From NCBI GenBank assembly GCA_031363085.1, contig JANLTU010000139.1, positions 1 through 9,923 of the forward strand: a DNA stretch of 9,923 nt, written 5' to 3'. Under the pieces are notes generated by a model, which ran no database searches, was not told the DNA's origin, and saw nothing but the letters and a program-made list of their open reading frames with translations. A program made the translations under genes and the position numbers. This document shows positions 1-7,078 of the stretch, piece by piece (the stretch's first letter is position 1; every line of letters starts with the position of its first letter). This DNA comes from UBA6921 sp031363085 (lineage in GTDB: Bacteria; Pseudomonadota; Gammaproteobacteria; SG8-11).

Positions 1-168
1 GAAGAACGGCTCAACGCGGATCTCAAACACGTCATTCGATCTAAGATGCCGGTTCGTACCAAGGCTAAGCTGCACGCCCCAACCGAGGCGCACATGCATG
101 ACCTCGCCACTCAACCTGAGCGTGTTAAATCCTACTTTCAGGATTCACGGGTGAAGTATGCCGCTTGA
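1..168 (+). CDS. IS630-family transposase, C-terminal fragment (5' end outside window)
   Basis: Frame 1 is open from the first base to a TGA at 166-168 and gives 55 residues. The tail carries the motifs LNADLKHVI, PVRTKAKL and SYFQDSRVKYAA, which I recognise as the C-terminal end of IS630-type transposases of proteobacteria. The parent enzyme is a DDE transposase that cuts and pastes the element into TA dinucleotides. The catalytic core lies upstream of the window, so I cannot tell whether the whole gene is intact. The stop is where full-length relatives stop, so the visible end does not look truncated. Certainty of family is high; activity is unknown. Confidence 0.85.
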   Translation, partial: EERLNADLKHVIRSKMPVRTKAKLHAPTEAHMHDLATQPERVKSYFQDSRVKYAA

Positions 169-192
169 AACTGTTTGTGGGCCGGGTCAATA
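1..192 (+). mobile_element. Right end of an IS630-like insertion sequence
   Basis: The transposase tail at 1-168 is followed within about 24 bases by TTTGTGGGCCGGGTCAATA (174-192). This resembles, from memory, the terminal repeat of IS630-group elements (a GTGAGCCGG-like core, ending at a TA target). I place the element boundary at the TA at 191-192. The left end is outside the window, so the inverted repeat partner and the TA duplication cannot be seen. The boundary is therefore an inference, while the presence of an IS end is well supported by the transposase. Confidence 0.55.
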
Positions 193-291
193 GAGATCGA
201 CATGGCCATGGTGCTGTACGCAGCGCCATCCAGCGAGCACGCAATGTGCCGATAATCCGAGTGTCACCACGCTCCATTCCAAAGGCTTGCG

Positions 292-819
292 ATGCGCGAG
301 TTCATCATTGCAAACTTCGACGACTTCCTGTGCGGCGTGTTGTTCCTGGCGCGCAGCGGCGATATTGTCACGACTTGGCTTGCGACGCCGACGTTGCGCC
401 TGGAAGCCAATCCGATTGCAAAAAAACTCGGCTGGATTTACGCCGTCGCGACGATTTTTACGTGTTTTACTGCGTATTTCTCCGAGCCGCTGGCGCTCGC
501 CTTGCTGGGTATTTCGTTATGCGTGTGCGCGTCGAATGCAAGCAAGCTGTGGCTGCTGCGCACGCTGGGTGAAGAGGAATATCACGCGCTACAAATTTCA
601 ATGTTGCGTCGCAGTGGTTTGGCGAGCGCGCTGATCTTCAACTGCCTGCCGGCGGTGTTTTACGTGGCGCTGGGTTTGATTATGCGCTTCGTGGATGGCG
701 AACCAATCACCTGGGGTTACCACTTGGGCACCGGCGTGTTCGCATTTGGCATCGCCATTTTGGTGTTCTACCCGCGCAAGTATTATCGGTTGTACAAGGA
801 GAGTTTGACCGTGGCCTGA
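292..819 (+). CDS. Hypothetical multi-pass inner-membrane protein, 175 aa
   Basis: I do not recognise a named gene. The product is strongly hydrophobic. Likely membrane segments are around residues 45-62, 65-82, 108-132 and 143-161, with a possible further one near 12-31 that contains an acidic residue. The tail (YPRKYYRLYKE) is basic, so it probably faces the cytoplasm. Near the N-terminus D24, T27-T28, E38 and N40-P41 form a D..TT...E.NP pattern. It recalls the DUF5658 kind of small membrane protein, but that link is from memory and weak. The ATG at 292 is preceded by AAAGG at 281-285, a modest ribosome binding site. The gene starts 100 bases after the IS end, so an IS-borne promoter could influence it. 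It converges on the LysR gene with 14 bases between stops. No function is proposed. Confidence 0.8.
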   Translation: MREFIIANFDDFLCGVLFLARSGDIVTTWLATPTLRLEANPIAKKLGWIYAVATIFTCFTAYFSEPLALALLGISLCVCASNASKLWLLRTLGEEEYHALQISMLRRSGLASALIFNCLPAVFYVALGLIMRFVDGEPITWGYHLGTGVFAFGIAILVFYPRKYYRLYKESLTVA

Positions 820-833
820 GTGCGGCAATGGAA

Positions 834-1733
834 TTAGAACAGCGCATGTTGGTAAGGGTCGTCCTTAAACCACGCGGTTAAAAACTGCATCACCGCGTGG
901 ATGCGCGTGTTGAAGCGCACGTCGTGATGGCACACCACCCAGAACTCCAGCGGCGGCAGCGGTACCCAGTCGAGAATTCTTTGCAGGTGCGGCCACTGTG
1001 CCGCGAGGCGTGCATGCGTGGCGACAAAGCCGGCGCCGGCGCGCAGCAGGTTGATTTGCGTGAGCAGATGATCGGTGCGCAACGCAAAATTGTTGCGCAC
1101 AAACTGGTAGCCCATGATTGCAGCGCCGTCGATGAAGTCGTTGTTTGCGTCGAAACCAATCAGGCCATGCTGTTGCAACTCGGCAAAGGTTTTCGGCGTG
1201 CCATGTTTTTGCAAATAAGCGCGATGCGCAAAGAAGCCTAATTCCAAATCCGGCAAGCGCCGCGCGATCAAGTCAGGCTGGGTCGGTTGAAACATGCGCA
1301 GCGCAATATCGGCTTCGCGTTTGCTCAGGCTGCTGGCGTGATTCGAAATCACGATCTCGACAAATACGCCGGGATGTTGTTCGCGTAACGCCGCGAGTGC
1401 CGGCGGCAGCAGATACATGCCGACAATTTCATTGGCGCTGATGCGCACGTCGCCGTGCACTTCCACCGACAGACCCGACGCCTGTCGCGCAAACTGATCG
1501 GCCGCGTCGTCCATGCGCGTGGCGGAATCCATCAGCGCATGTCCGGCTTCGGTTAATTGCAGACCTTGCGTGGTGCGTTTGAATAAATTCAGCGCGGTGG
1601 CGGTTTCGAGTGCCTGCACATCGCGGCTCAAGGTGGGTTGCGAAACCCCGAGCTCACGGGCGGCCGCAGACAAACTGCCGGTACGTGCGACGGCAAGAAA
1701 CGAGCGGATCAAGGCCCAGTCATATCTATTCAT
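834..1733 (-). CDS. LysR-family transcriptional regulator
   Basis: The 299-residue product has the usual LysR length and layout. An N-terminal winged helix-turn-helix covers about residues 4-62, with the diagnostic stretch FLAVARTGSLSAAARELGVS and then QPTLSRDVQALE. A linker helix follows, then an effector-binding domain from about residue 90 to the end. LysR proteins bind DNA as tetramers and switch target genes on or off when a small molecule binds; the ligand here cannot be read from sequence. The gene is divergent from the SDR gene at 1829, the classic arrangement in which the regulator controls its neighbour and itself. The ATG (1731-1733) has no clear Shine-Dalgarno sequence, so expression may be low. 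The start fits the family because the HTH begins within 10 residues. Confidence 0.93.
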   Translation of the reverse strand: MNRYDWALIRSFLAVARTGSLSAAARELGVSQPTLSRDVQALETATALNLFKRTTQGLQLTEAGHALMDSATRMDDAADQFARQASGLSVEVHGDVRISANEIVGMYLLPPALAALREQHPGVFVEIVISNHASSLSKREADIALRMFQPTQPDLIARRLPDLELGFFAHRAYLQKHGTPKTFAELQQHGLIGFDANNDFIDGAAIMGYQFVRNNFALRTDHLLTQINLLRAGAGFVATHARLAAQWPHLQRILDWVPLPPLEFWVVCHHDVRFNTRIHAVMQFLTAWFKDDPYQHALF

Positions 1734-1828
1734 TTTTGCATAGTGTCCATAGAAGTTTGTCCGTAGTGTAAACGTCAGCGCATAGCCACACTATCCCTGA
1801 AGCACACACAATCAAGCAGGAGGGCAGT
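1734..1828. promoter_or_regulatory. Divergent control region with three TAGTGT-type half-sites
   Basis: This 95-base gap separates the divergent LysR and SDR genes and must hold both promoters. TAGTGT occurs at 1741-1746 and 1764-1769, and its reverse complement ACACTA at 1788-1793. The start-to-start spacings are 23 and 24 bases, about two helical turns, so all three would lie on roughly the same face of the DNA. The outer pair extends to ATAGTGT (1740-1746) and ACACTAT (1788-1794). LysR regulators commonly bind several half-sites over 50-60 bases, which matches this span. The site nearest the LysR start begins only 7 bases from its ATG, fitting autorepression. A possible -35 TTGTCC (1757-1762) for the SDR gene has only a poor -10 (GCATAG, 1780-1785). 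The operator is an inference from spacing and context. Confidence 0.45.
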
Positions 1829-2764
1829 ATGAAAACCGCTTTAGTGATGGGTATTACCGGCAGTTTTGGCAGACATGTTGCGCAAGCGCTTACAGAACAG
1901 GGTTGGACGATCCGCGTGTTAATGCGTAACCCGGCGAATTTGCCGTCGCAATTTTCCGGCGTGCAGATTTGCAAGGGTGATGCGGCAGACAGCAGCAGCA
2001 TTCGTGTTGCAGCGCAGGGCGCAGAGCTGATCGTGTACGGCGTCAATCCGCCCTATTGCGATTGGGCGAGCACGGTCATGCCGTGGCTCGACAATACCGC
2101 GACGGTGGCGGAGGAGCTCGGCATGACCCTGGTATTCCCCGGCAATGTTTATGTCTTTGATCCGGCGGACGGGCCGGAGTTTGACGAAGCCTCGCGGATG
2201 AGGCCAGTGAACGAAAAAGGCGCTTTGCGCCAAGCGATGGAGGAGCGTTTGCAGCGTGCGGCACATCATGGTGCGCGTGTCATCATCGTGCGCGCCGGGG
2301 ACTTTATCGCCGCCGGTGCGAAGAGCGCATGGCTACAGTCTTTGATCAAGAAAACCAAACATGGCTACGCATTGAGCGCTCCATCGGAGCGTAGCTTGAC
2401 ACATAGCTGGGCGTATTTACCGGATCTCGCGCGCACGGTCGCCGCGCTGGTGGCAAGCGGCGACAGGCTACCGTCGTTCAGCGTGTTCCATTTCCGTGGC
2501 TACCGGCTCAGCTTCAATGCGCTTGCGGATGCGATCCGTAGCGCAACCGGCCAGACGGTAGTGCTGAAAGCGTTTCCGTGGTGGTTGTTACGTTTGGCCA
2601 CGCCGTTCTCGGCGTTTGTGCGCTCGTTGTTTGAGATGCGTTACTTGTGGCAGCACGAGCTGAATTTGTCGGATGCGAAATTGTGTGCGACCTTGCCCAC
2701 ACCTGTCGCCGCTACGCCGATTGCGCAAGCGTTGCTTGCGAGCGGCCTGGTATCGAAAGCGTGA
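1829..2764 (+). CDS. NAD(P)-binding atypical SDR / NAD-dependent epimerase-like protein
   Basis: The 311-residue product opens with a Rossmann fold. The strand TALVMGIT runs into a GxxGxxG turn (G8, G11, G14), followed by a helix and then R33 after the second strand, which often marks NADP preference. The middle contains VFPGNVYVFDP (102-112) and NEKGALRQAMEE (128-139). This places it among extended or atypical SDRs related to nucleoside-diphosphate-sugar epimerases and NmrA-like proteins. The usual catalytic YxxxK is not visible: K130 sits at about the right place but no Tyr precedes it by four residues. The reaction is therefore uncertain. A strong AGGAGGG at 1818-1824 lies 4 bases before the ATG and fixes the start. 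It is probably controlled by the divergent LysR regulator. Its stop lies 7 bases from the stop of selO on the other strand. Confidence 0.85.
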   Translation: MKTALVMGITGSFGRHVAQALTEQGWTIRVLMRNPANLPSQFSGVQICKGDAADSSSIRVAAQGAELIVYGVNPPYCDWASTVMPWLDNTATVAEELGMTLVFPGNVYVFDPADGPEFDEASRMRPVNEKGALRQAMEERLQRAAHHGARVIIVRAGDFIAAGAKSAWLQSLIKKTKHGYALSAPSERSLTHSWAYLPDLARTVAALVASGDRLPSFSVFHFRGYRLSFNALADAIRSATGQTVVLKAFPWWLLRLATPFSAFVRSLFEMRYLWQHELNLSDAKLCATLPTPVAATPIAQALLASGLVSKA

Positions 2765-2771
2765 GCGGCGG

Positions 2772-4247
2772 CTATGACGAGCAACTCACCTCGATGTGGC
2801 TGGCCCATTCCGGCGCGGGCTGGGCGTAGTGTGCAAAGCGTGGGTGCTCGTCAAACGGTGCGTGCAACACGCTCAGCAGTTGGTCGATTTCGGTGTAGTC
2901 GCCGCCTTGCGCTTTTTCGATGGCGATTTGTGCAAGGTAATTGCGCAGCACGATTTTTGGATTGGTGCGCAGCATCGCGGCCCGGCGCGGCTCATCGGCC
3001 TGGGCGTGGCTGCGCAGGTGGGCGCGGTACTCGGCCAGCCACCGATCAAACGCTGCGCGGTCGATGAAGCGGTCGCGCAGCAACGCCACCGGCTCTTCCG
3101 AGTTGCGCTCGACCTGGCACAGCGCGCGAAACATCAGGGTGTAGTCGGTTTGGCTTTGCTGCATGAGGGTGAGCAGGGTTTCAGTGAGCTGTAACACGCG
3201 CGCGTCGGCCTGTTCAAAGCCCAGTTTTGCCGTCATGAGCTGGTGATAGTGCGCGCTATAGCGCGCCTGATAACTTTCCAGTGCAGCTTTGGCGGCTTCG
3301 ACTTCCAGCAGCGGCAAAAGCGCCTGGGCAAGACAACTGAGATTAAACAACCCGACGCGCGGTTGCTGGTCGTAGGCATAGCGGCCTTGGTGGTCGGAAT
3401 GGTTGCAGATGAAGCCCGGGTTATAGCTTTCCAAAAATCCGAATGGGCCGTAGTCGAGCGTCAGGCCAAGTATCGACATATTGTCGGAATTCATCACGCC
3501 GTGGCAAAAGCCCACTGCTTGCCACTGCGCGATCAGGCGCGCGGTGCGTTCGATCACCGCGTGCAGCAAGGCCAGATAGCGGTCCGGCTGATCGGAAAGT
3601 TCCGGGTAGTGCCGGGCGATCACATAATCGGCCAGCGTGCGTGTATGCTCATGCTGGTCGCGGTAGAAAAACACCTCGAACGAACCGAAGCGTACATGCG
3701 AGGGCGCCAGCCGCGTAACTATGGCGCCGGTCTCGACTTTTTCTCGATACACTTCGTCGCGGCTGCCGACCAAGCACAGTGCACGCGTGCTGGGTATCCC
3801 CAGGCCGTGCATGGCCTCGCTGCACAGGTATTCGCGGATGCTGGAACGCAACACGGCGCGGCCATCGCCTTGGCGTGAATACGGCGTCTGGCCGCTGCCC
3901 TTAAGTTGAATCTCCCACGCCTCATTATTTCGCGTGTTGGTAATTTCGCCGAGAATGATGGCACGCCCGTCGCCCAGTTGCGGCACGTAGTGGCCAAACT
4001 GATGACCGGCGTAGAGCATCGCGAGAGGATCGGCACCTTGCAGCGCAAGTTTGCCGCTGAAGATCGCGGCAAAACGCGCGTCGTGCTGCACCGCAGCATC
4101 AAGATCAAGCAAGGCGGCGGCGCGTGTGTTGAAATGAATCAACTGCGCTTGCGTATCAAACGGCGTGGGCGCGACGCGTGAATAAAATACACTCGACAGC
4201 GCCGCAAAAGAATTGCGGAATGGTAAGGTATCCAACGAATACGTCAT
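2772..4247 (-). CDS. selO: Protein adenylyltransferase SelO (YdiU/UPF0061 family)
   Basis: SelO is a kinase-fold enzyme that binds ATP in reversed orientation and transfers AMP to Ser, Thr or Tyr of target proteins; in E. coli it is linked to redox homeostasis. The 491 residues match the family length. Visible motifs are YAGHQFGHYVPQLGDGRA (79-96), LKGSGQTPYSRQGDGRAVLR (115-134) with nucleotide-binding K116, SIREYLCSEAMHGLGIPSTR (136-155), and GFCHGVMNSDNMSILGLTLDYG (begins 246) with D255, N256 and D265 in the metal and catalytic positions. The protein ends EVSCSS, so Cys occupies the conserved tail and no selenocysteine codon is needed. All key residues are present, so it looks active. The ATG gives the expected short N-terminus; AGG lies about 9 bases upstream. 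It is divergent from the DUF938 methyltransferase gene. Confidence 0.95.
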   Translation of the reverse strand: MTYSLDTLPFRNSFAALSSVFYSRVAPTPFDTQAQLIHFNTRAAALLDLDAAVQHDARFAAIFSGKLALQGADPLAMLYAGHQFGHYVPQLGDGRAIILGEITNTRNNEAWEIQLKGSGQTPYSRQGDGRAVLRSSIREYLCSEAMHGLGIPSTRALCLVGSRDEVYREKVETGAIVTRLAPSHVRFGSFEVFFYRDQHEHTRTLADYVIARHYPELSDQPDRYLALLHAVIERTARLIAQWQAVGFCHGVMNSDNMSILGLTLDYGPFGFLESYNPGFICNHSDHQGRYAYDQQPRVGLFNLSCLAQALLPLLEVEAAKAALESYQARYSAHYHQLMTAKLGFEQADARVLQLTETLLTLMQQSQTDYTLMFRALCQVERNSEEPVALLRDRFIDRAAFDRWLAEYRAHLRSHAQADEPRRAAMLRTNPKIVLRNYLAQIAIEKAQGGDYTEIDQLLSVLHAPFDEHPRFAHYAQPAPEWASHIEVSCSS

Positions 4248-4300
4248 GCAGTGAACCTAAAGGTGAAAGTGCGGCATTATGACTCGCCGCGCAGCTCGAA
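4248..4300. promoter_or_regulatory. Short divergent promoter region between selO and the DUF938 gene
   Basis: These 53 bases separate two genes that read away from each other, so promoters for both must lie here or inside the opposite gene. I see no convincing -35/-10 pair on either strand. The assignment rests on layout only. Confidence 0.3.
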
Positions 4301-4927
4301 GTGTCAAACAAAATTTTCGCAGGTGCGTCCTTGAAACAATGTGCGCCGTCAGTGGACCGTAATAAAGACGAGATTTTTGCGGTGTTGCAGGAGGTTTTGC
4401 CGCAGTCTGGCCTCGTGCTTGAAATCGGCAGCGGTACCGGTCAGCACGCGGTGTATTTTGCTGCGCGCCTGCCGCATTTGCTTTGGCAGCCCACTGACCT
4501 TGTTCCCAATCTGCCGAGTATTCGCGCGTGGTGTGCCGAGGCGAACCTGCCGAATCTGCGCGCACCGCTGGAGCTCGATTTACTGGCCGCGCATTGGCCG
4601 GTGGCTTCCGCGCAGGCGGTGGTCTGCATCAACACCACGCATATTGTCGCGTGGCCAGGTGTTGAAAATTTATTCGCCGGGGTTGCTCGCATACTGGCGC
4701 CGGGCGGCGTGCTGTACGTGTACGGCGCCTATCGTTATGCGGCCCGGCCGCTTGAGCCCAGCAACGAGGAGTTTGACCGCTGGCTCAAGGCGCGCGATCC
4801 GGTGTCCAGCGTGCGCGATTTCGAGGCGGTGAATGCGCTGGCGCAGCGCAACAGCCTGCACCTCACCCAAGACCGCGCGATGCCCGGCAACAATCGTTCG
4901 ATCTGGTGGACGAAAGCAGAATTTTGA
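4301..4927 (+). CDS. DUF938 class I SAM-dependent methyltransferase
   Basis: The 208-residue product is a Rossmann-fold methyltransferase of the DUF938 type. Motif I is VLEIGSGTGQH (39-49), the SAM-binding loop. D66 in WQPTD probably ends the second strand. INTTHI (110-115) replaces the usual post-II motif, PGG (134-136) follows motif III, and MPGNNRSIWW (194-203) is the typical family tail. SVDRNKDEI (17-25) is the conserved N-terminal signature. The substrate is unknown for the family. The start is uncertain: GTG 4301 lacks a ribosome binding site, while an in-frame TTG at 4331 has AGG at 4321-4323 and would begin MKQCAPS, closer to the family start as I remember it. A stop codon at 4280-4282 limits any upstream extension. 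The gene is divergent from selO and converges on gatB across 114 bases in which I see no clear terminator. Confidence 0.88.
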   Translation: MSNKIFAGASLKQCAPSVDRNKDEIFAVLQEVLPQSGLVLEIGSGTGQHAVYFAARLPHLLWQPTDLVPNLPSIRAWCAEANLPNLRAPLELDLLAAHWPVASAQAVVCINTTHIVAWPGVENLFAGVARILAPGGVLYVYGAYRYAARPLEPSNEEFDRWLKARDPVSSVRDFEAVNALAQRNSLHLTQDRAMPGNNRSIWWTKAEF

Positions 4928-5041
4928 CAAATTCAAAGCGGCACACATGTCGGCGCGCTAAGGTCGCGGGGAACGACACCGTATAAGTCGGCGTTTATCC
5001 TTGAGACGCCCAGCCCGTGAGATCACAAATCCAGTGTCGTT

Positions 5042-6475
5042 TTACCCTTTCAATTTCTTCTGCAACAGCTCATTCAACTGCGCCGGGTTGGCTTTGCCCT
5101 GAGAAGCCTTCATCACCTGACCGACGAAGAAGCCGAACAGCTTGTCTTTACCGGAACGGAATTGAGCCAGTTGTTCGGGATTGGCGGCCATGATCGCGTC
5201 GATGATTGTTTCAATCGCGCCGGTGTCGGTGACTTGCACCAGACCCTTGGCTTTAATCACCGCGTCGGCATCGCCTTCGCCCGCCCACATGGCTTCGAAC
5301 ACGGTCTTGGCAATTTTTCCGGAGATGGTGTTATCGACGATGCGCGCGATCATGCCACCGAGCATCGCCGCCGACACGGGGCTGTGCGTGACATCAAGAT
5401 TGTTTTTGTTCAGCAGACCGGACAGGTCGCCCATGACCCAGTTCGCCGCGAGCTTAGGTGATTTGCACACGTCGGCGACTTGCTCGTAATAATTCGCCAT
5501 TTCGCGCGTCGCGGTGAGCACCCCGGCGTCGTACATCGACAAGCCGTAGTGCGCGACGAAGCGTTCTTTCTTTTGGTCGGGTAATTCCGGCAATGTGGCC
5601 TTGACACTGCTGATGAAGGCGGCGTCCAGCTCCACCGGTAACAAGTCAGGATCGGGGAAGTAGCGGTAGTCCATCGCCTCTTCCTTGGAGCGCATGGCGC
5701 GGGTCTCGTCTTTATCGGGATCGTACAGGCGGGTTTCTTGCTTTACTGTGCCGCCGCCTTCGATCAACTCAATTTGCCGCTCGATCTCGTGCAGGATGGC
5801 GCGCTCGACAAAGCGGAACGAGTTAATGTTTTTCAGCTCGGCGCGCGTGCCGAATTTTTCCCTACCCTTGGGCCGCACCGACACGTTAGCGTCGCAGCGG
5901 AACGAGCCTTCCTGCATGTTGCCGTCGCAGATTTCCAGGTAGCGCACCAGCGAGTGGATGCGCTTCATGTAGGCGACGGCTTCCTTGGCCGAACGCAGGT
6001 CGGGCTCGGATACGATTTCCAGCAATGGGGTGCCGGCGCGGTTCAGATCGATGCCGGTCATCCCGTGAAAATCTTCGTGCAGCGATTTTCCCGCATCTTC
6101 TTCCAGGTGCGCGCGCGTGATGCCGACGGTTTTACTGACGCCCTCGTCAAGTTCAATGACGATGCTGCCCTTGCCGACAATGGGGAGCTCGTATTGACTA
6201 ATCTGGTAGCCCTTAGGTAAATCCGGGTAGAAATAATTCTTGCGCGCGAACACCGAGCGCGGCGCGATGGTCGCGCCGATCGCTAGCCCGAACTTCACCG
6301 CCATGCGCACCGCTTCTTTATTCAACACCGGCAACACGCCGGGCATGCCCAAATCAATCGCGCAGGCTTGTGTATTCGGCTCGGCACCGTATGCGGTGGC
6401 CGCGCCGGAAAAGATTTTGCTCTTCGTAGCGAGCTGCGCGTGAATTTCTAAACCGATGACCGGTTCCCATTCCAT
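5042..6475 (-). CDS. gatB: Asp/Glu-tRNA amidotransferase subunit B (GatB)
   Basis: GatB binds misacylated Glu-tRNA(Gln) or Asp-tRNA(Asn), activates the side chain with ATP and completes its amidation with ammonia delivered from GatA. The 477 residues match full-length bacterial GatB. Signatures include VIGLEIHAQL (6-15), RKNYFYPDLPKGYQISQY (78-95), HLEEDAGKS (123-131), NRAGTPLLEIVSEPD (145-159) and EICDGNMQEGSFRCDANVS (181-199). H12 and E125 sit where the family keeps metal-site residues. The C-terminal part from about residue 330 is the helical YqeY-like tail that contacts tRNA. The ATG is well supported by GAGGA at 6483-6487, 7 bases upstream. It is the last gat gene on the minus strand, and is separated from gatA by an extra lipoprotein gene. 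No intrinsic terminator is visible after its TAA. Confidence 0.97.
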   Translation of the reverse strand: MEWEPVIGLEIHAQLATKSKIFSGAATAYGAEPNTQACAIDLGMPGVLPVLNKEAVRMAVKFGLAIGATIAPRSVFARKNYFYPDLPKGYQISQYELPIVGKGSIVIELDEGVSKTVGITRAHLEEDAGKSLHEDFHGMTGIDLNRAGTPLLEIVSEPDLRSAKEAVAYMKRIHSLVRYLEICDGNMQEGSFRCDANVSVRPKGREKFGTRAELKNINSFRFVERAILHEIERQIELIEGGGTVKQETRLYDPDKDETRAMRSKEEAMDYRYFPDPDLLPVELDAAFISSVKATLPELPDQKKERFVAHYGLSMYDAGVLTATREMANYYEQVADVCKSPKLAANWVMGDLSGLLNKNNLDVTHSPVSAAMLGGMIARIVDNTISGKIAKTVFEAMWAGEGDADAVIKAKGLVQVTDTGAIETIIDAIMAANPEQLAQFRSGKDKLFGFFVGQVMKASQGKANPAQLNELLQKKLKG

Positions 6476-6531
6476 TATTTATTCCTCGTTAATCAAATAC
6501 CCAACACGGAGAAATCCATGATGACCTACGT

Positions 6532-7047
6532 TTATAAGACATTCAGTGAATAGAAAACGCTTGTCTGTTTGAACTCAACTCTGTAAGTAGCGGTAACAGC
6601 ATTTGACCAAACGGAAAAGCGAGCCGCCGAAATTAACTTAACCAGATCAAGACCAAGATTCGGGTGACCAGTATCATTTTTTTCGACGGCTGCGGATTTT
6701 ACTTTGCCTTCAGGCAGGACGAAAAATCGAATTTCAATCAACCCAATAATCGCCTCATCCTGGCTAAGCTGAAAAAGCTTGGATCGCGCCCTTTCAATTC
6801 CATTTGCTTTTAAACCGCACCCGATTCGATGCTGGTTGATGAAGTGCCAAGCCAGTGCCTTAGGCGTAGAGTCATCAATGTTTGCCGCTAAAATTCTCTC
6901 GCAATCTGCAAGCTCCTTCTCAAGACTGGTGCCAAACAGTGGCCTGGGTCCAGCACAAGCTGAAAGCAAGACGACAGCAAATAACCCGGACGCAGCGCAG
7001 TGGAATCTGGGATTCATTCGCCGTAGAAATCGATACGATTTTCGCAT
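6532..7047 (-). CDS. Small predicted lipoprotein, possible TonB-like C-terminal domain, inserted between gatA and gatB
   Basis: I do not recognise a named gene. From the ATG at 7047 the product has 171 residues. It has a basic start, a hydrophobic stretch (GLFAVVLL) and a lipobox LSAC with Cys31, so it is probably exported and lipid-anchored. The residue after Cys is Ala, which does not suggest inner-membrane retention. The C-terminal part (IEIRFFVLPEGKVKSAAV, then LDLVKLISAARF and TYRVEF) follows the strand-helix-strand pattern of TonB/AgmX-type C-terminal domains; this is a pattern judgement only. Alternative starts are ATG 7017 (161 aa, Cys21) and TTG 7086, which would overlap gatA; none has a good ribosome binding site. 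G+C is about 44% in 6541-6840 by hand count (131/300), lower than the gat genes sampled, suggesting later insertion. It lies 31 bases after gatA and 56 before gatB, so it is probably co-transcribed. Confidence 0.7.
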   Translation of the reverse strand: MRKSYRFLRRMNPRFHCAASGLFAVVLLSACAGPRPLFGTSLEKELADCERILAANIDDSTPKALAWHFINQHRIGCGLKANGIERARSKLFQLSQDEAIIGLIEIRFFVLPEGKVKSAAVEKNDTGHPNLGLDLVKLISAARFSVWSNAVTATYRVEFKQTSVFYSLNVL

Positions 7048-7078
7048 GTCACTGTTCGAGCCGTGGCGCGCCCCGTCA

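Noticed and set aside
201..210. Palindrome CATGGCCATG next to the IS end
   Set aside because: A 10-base palindrome is expected by chance at this length and has no further context.
165..572. 135-residue open frame spanning the IS end and the start of the membrane protein gene
   Set aside because: Composition is Arg/His-rich and unlike a folded protein; the overlapping frame from 292 encodes a coherent membrane protein.
3243..3878. 211-residue open frame on the plus strand opposite selO
   Set aside because: It lies wholly antisense to a well-supported selO and its translation has no recognisable domain; it is a by-product of the codon bias of the real gene.
4972..5041. AACGACAC/GTGTCGTT inverted repeat and GGCGT/ACGCC hairpin between the methyltransferase and gatB
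   Set aside because: The 8-base arms are 54 bases apart and the inner stem is only 5 base pairs without a proper T tract on either strand, so a terminator cannot be supported.
5738..6220. 160-residue open frame on the plus strand opposite gatB
   Set aside because: Antisense to the conserved core of gatB, no recognisable motif, no ribosome binding site.
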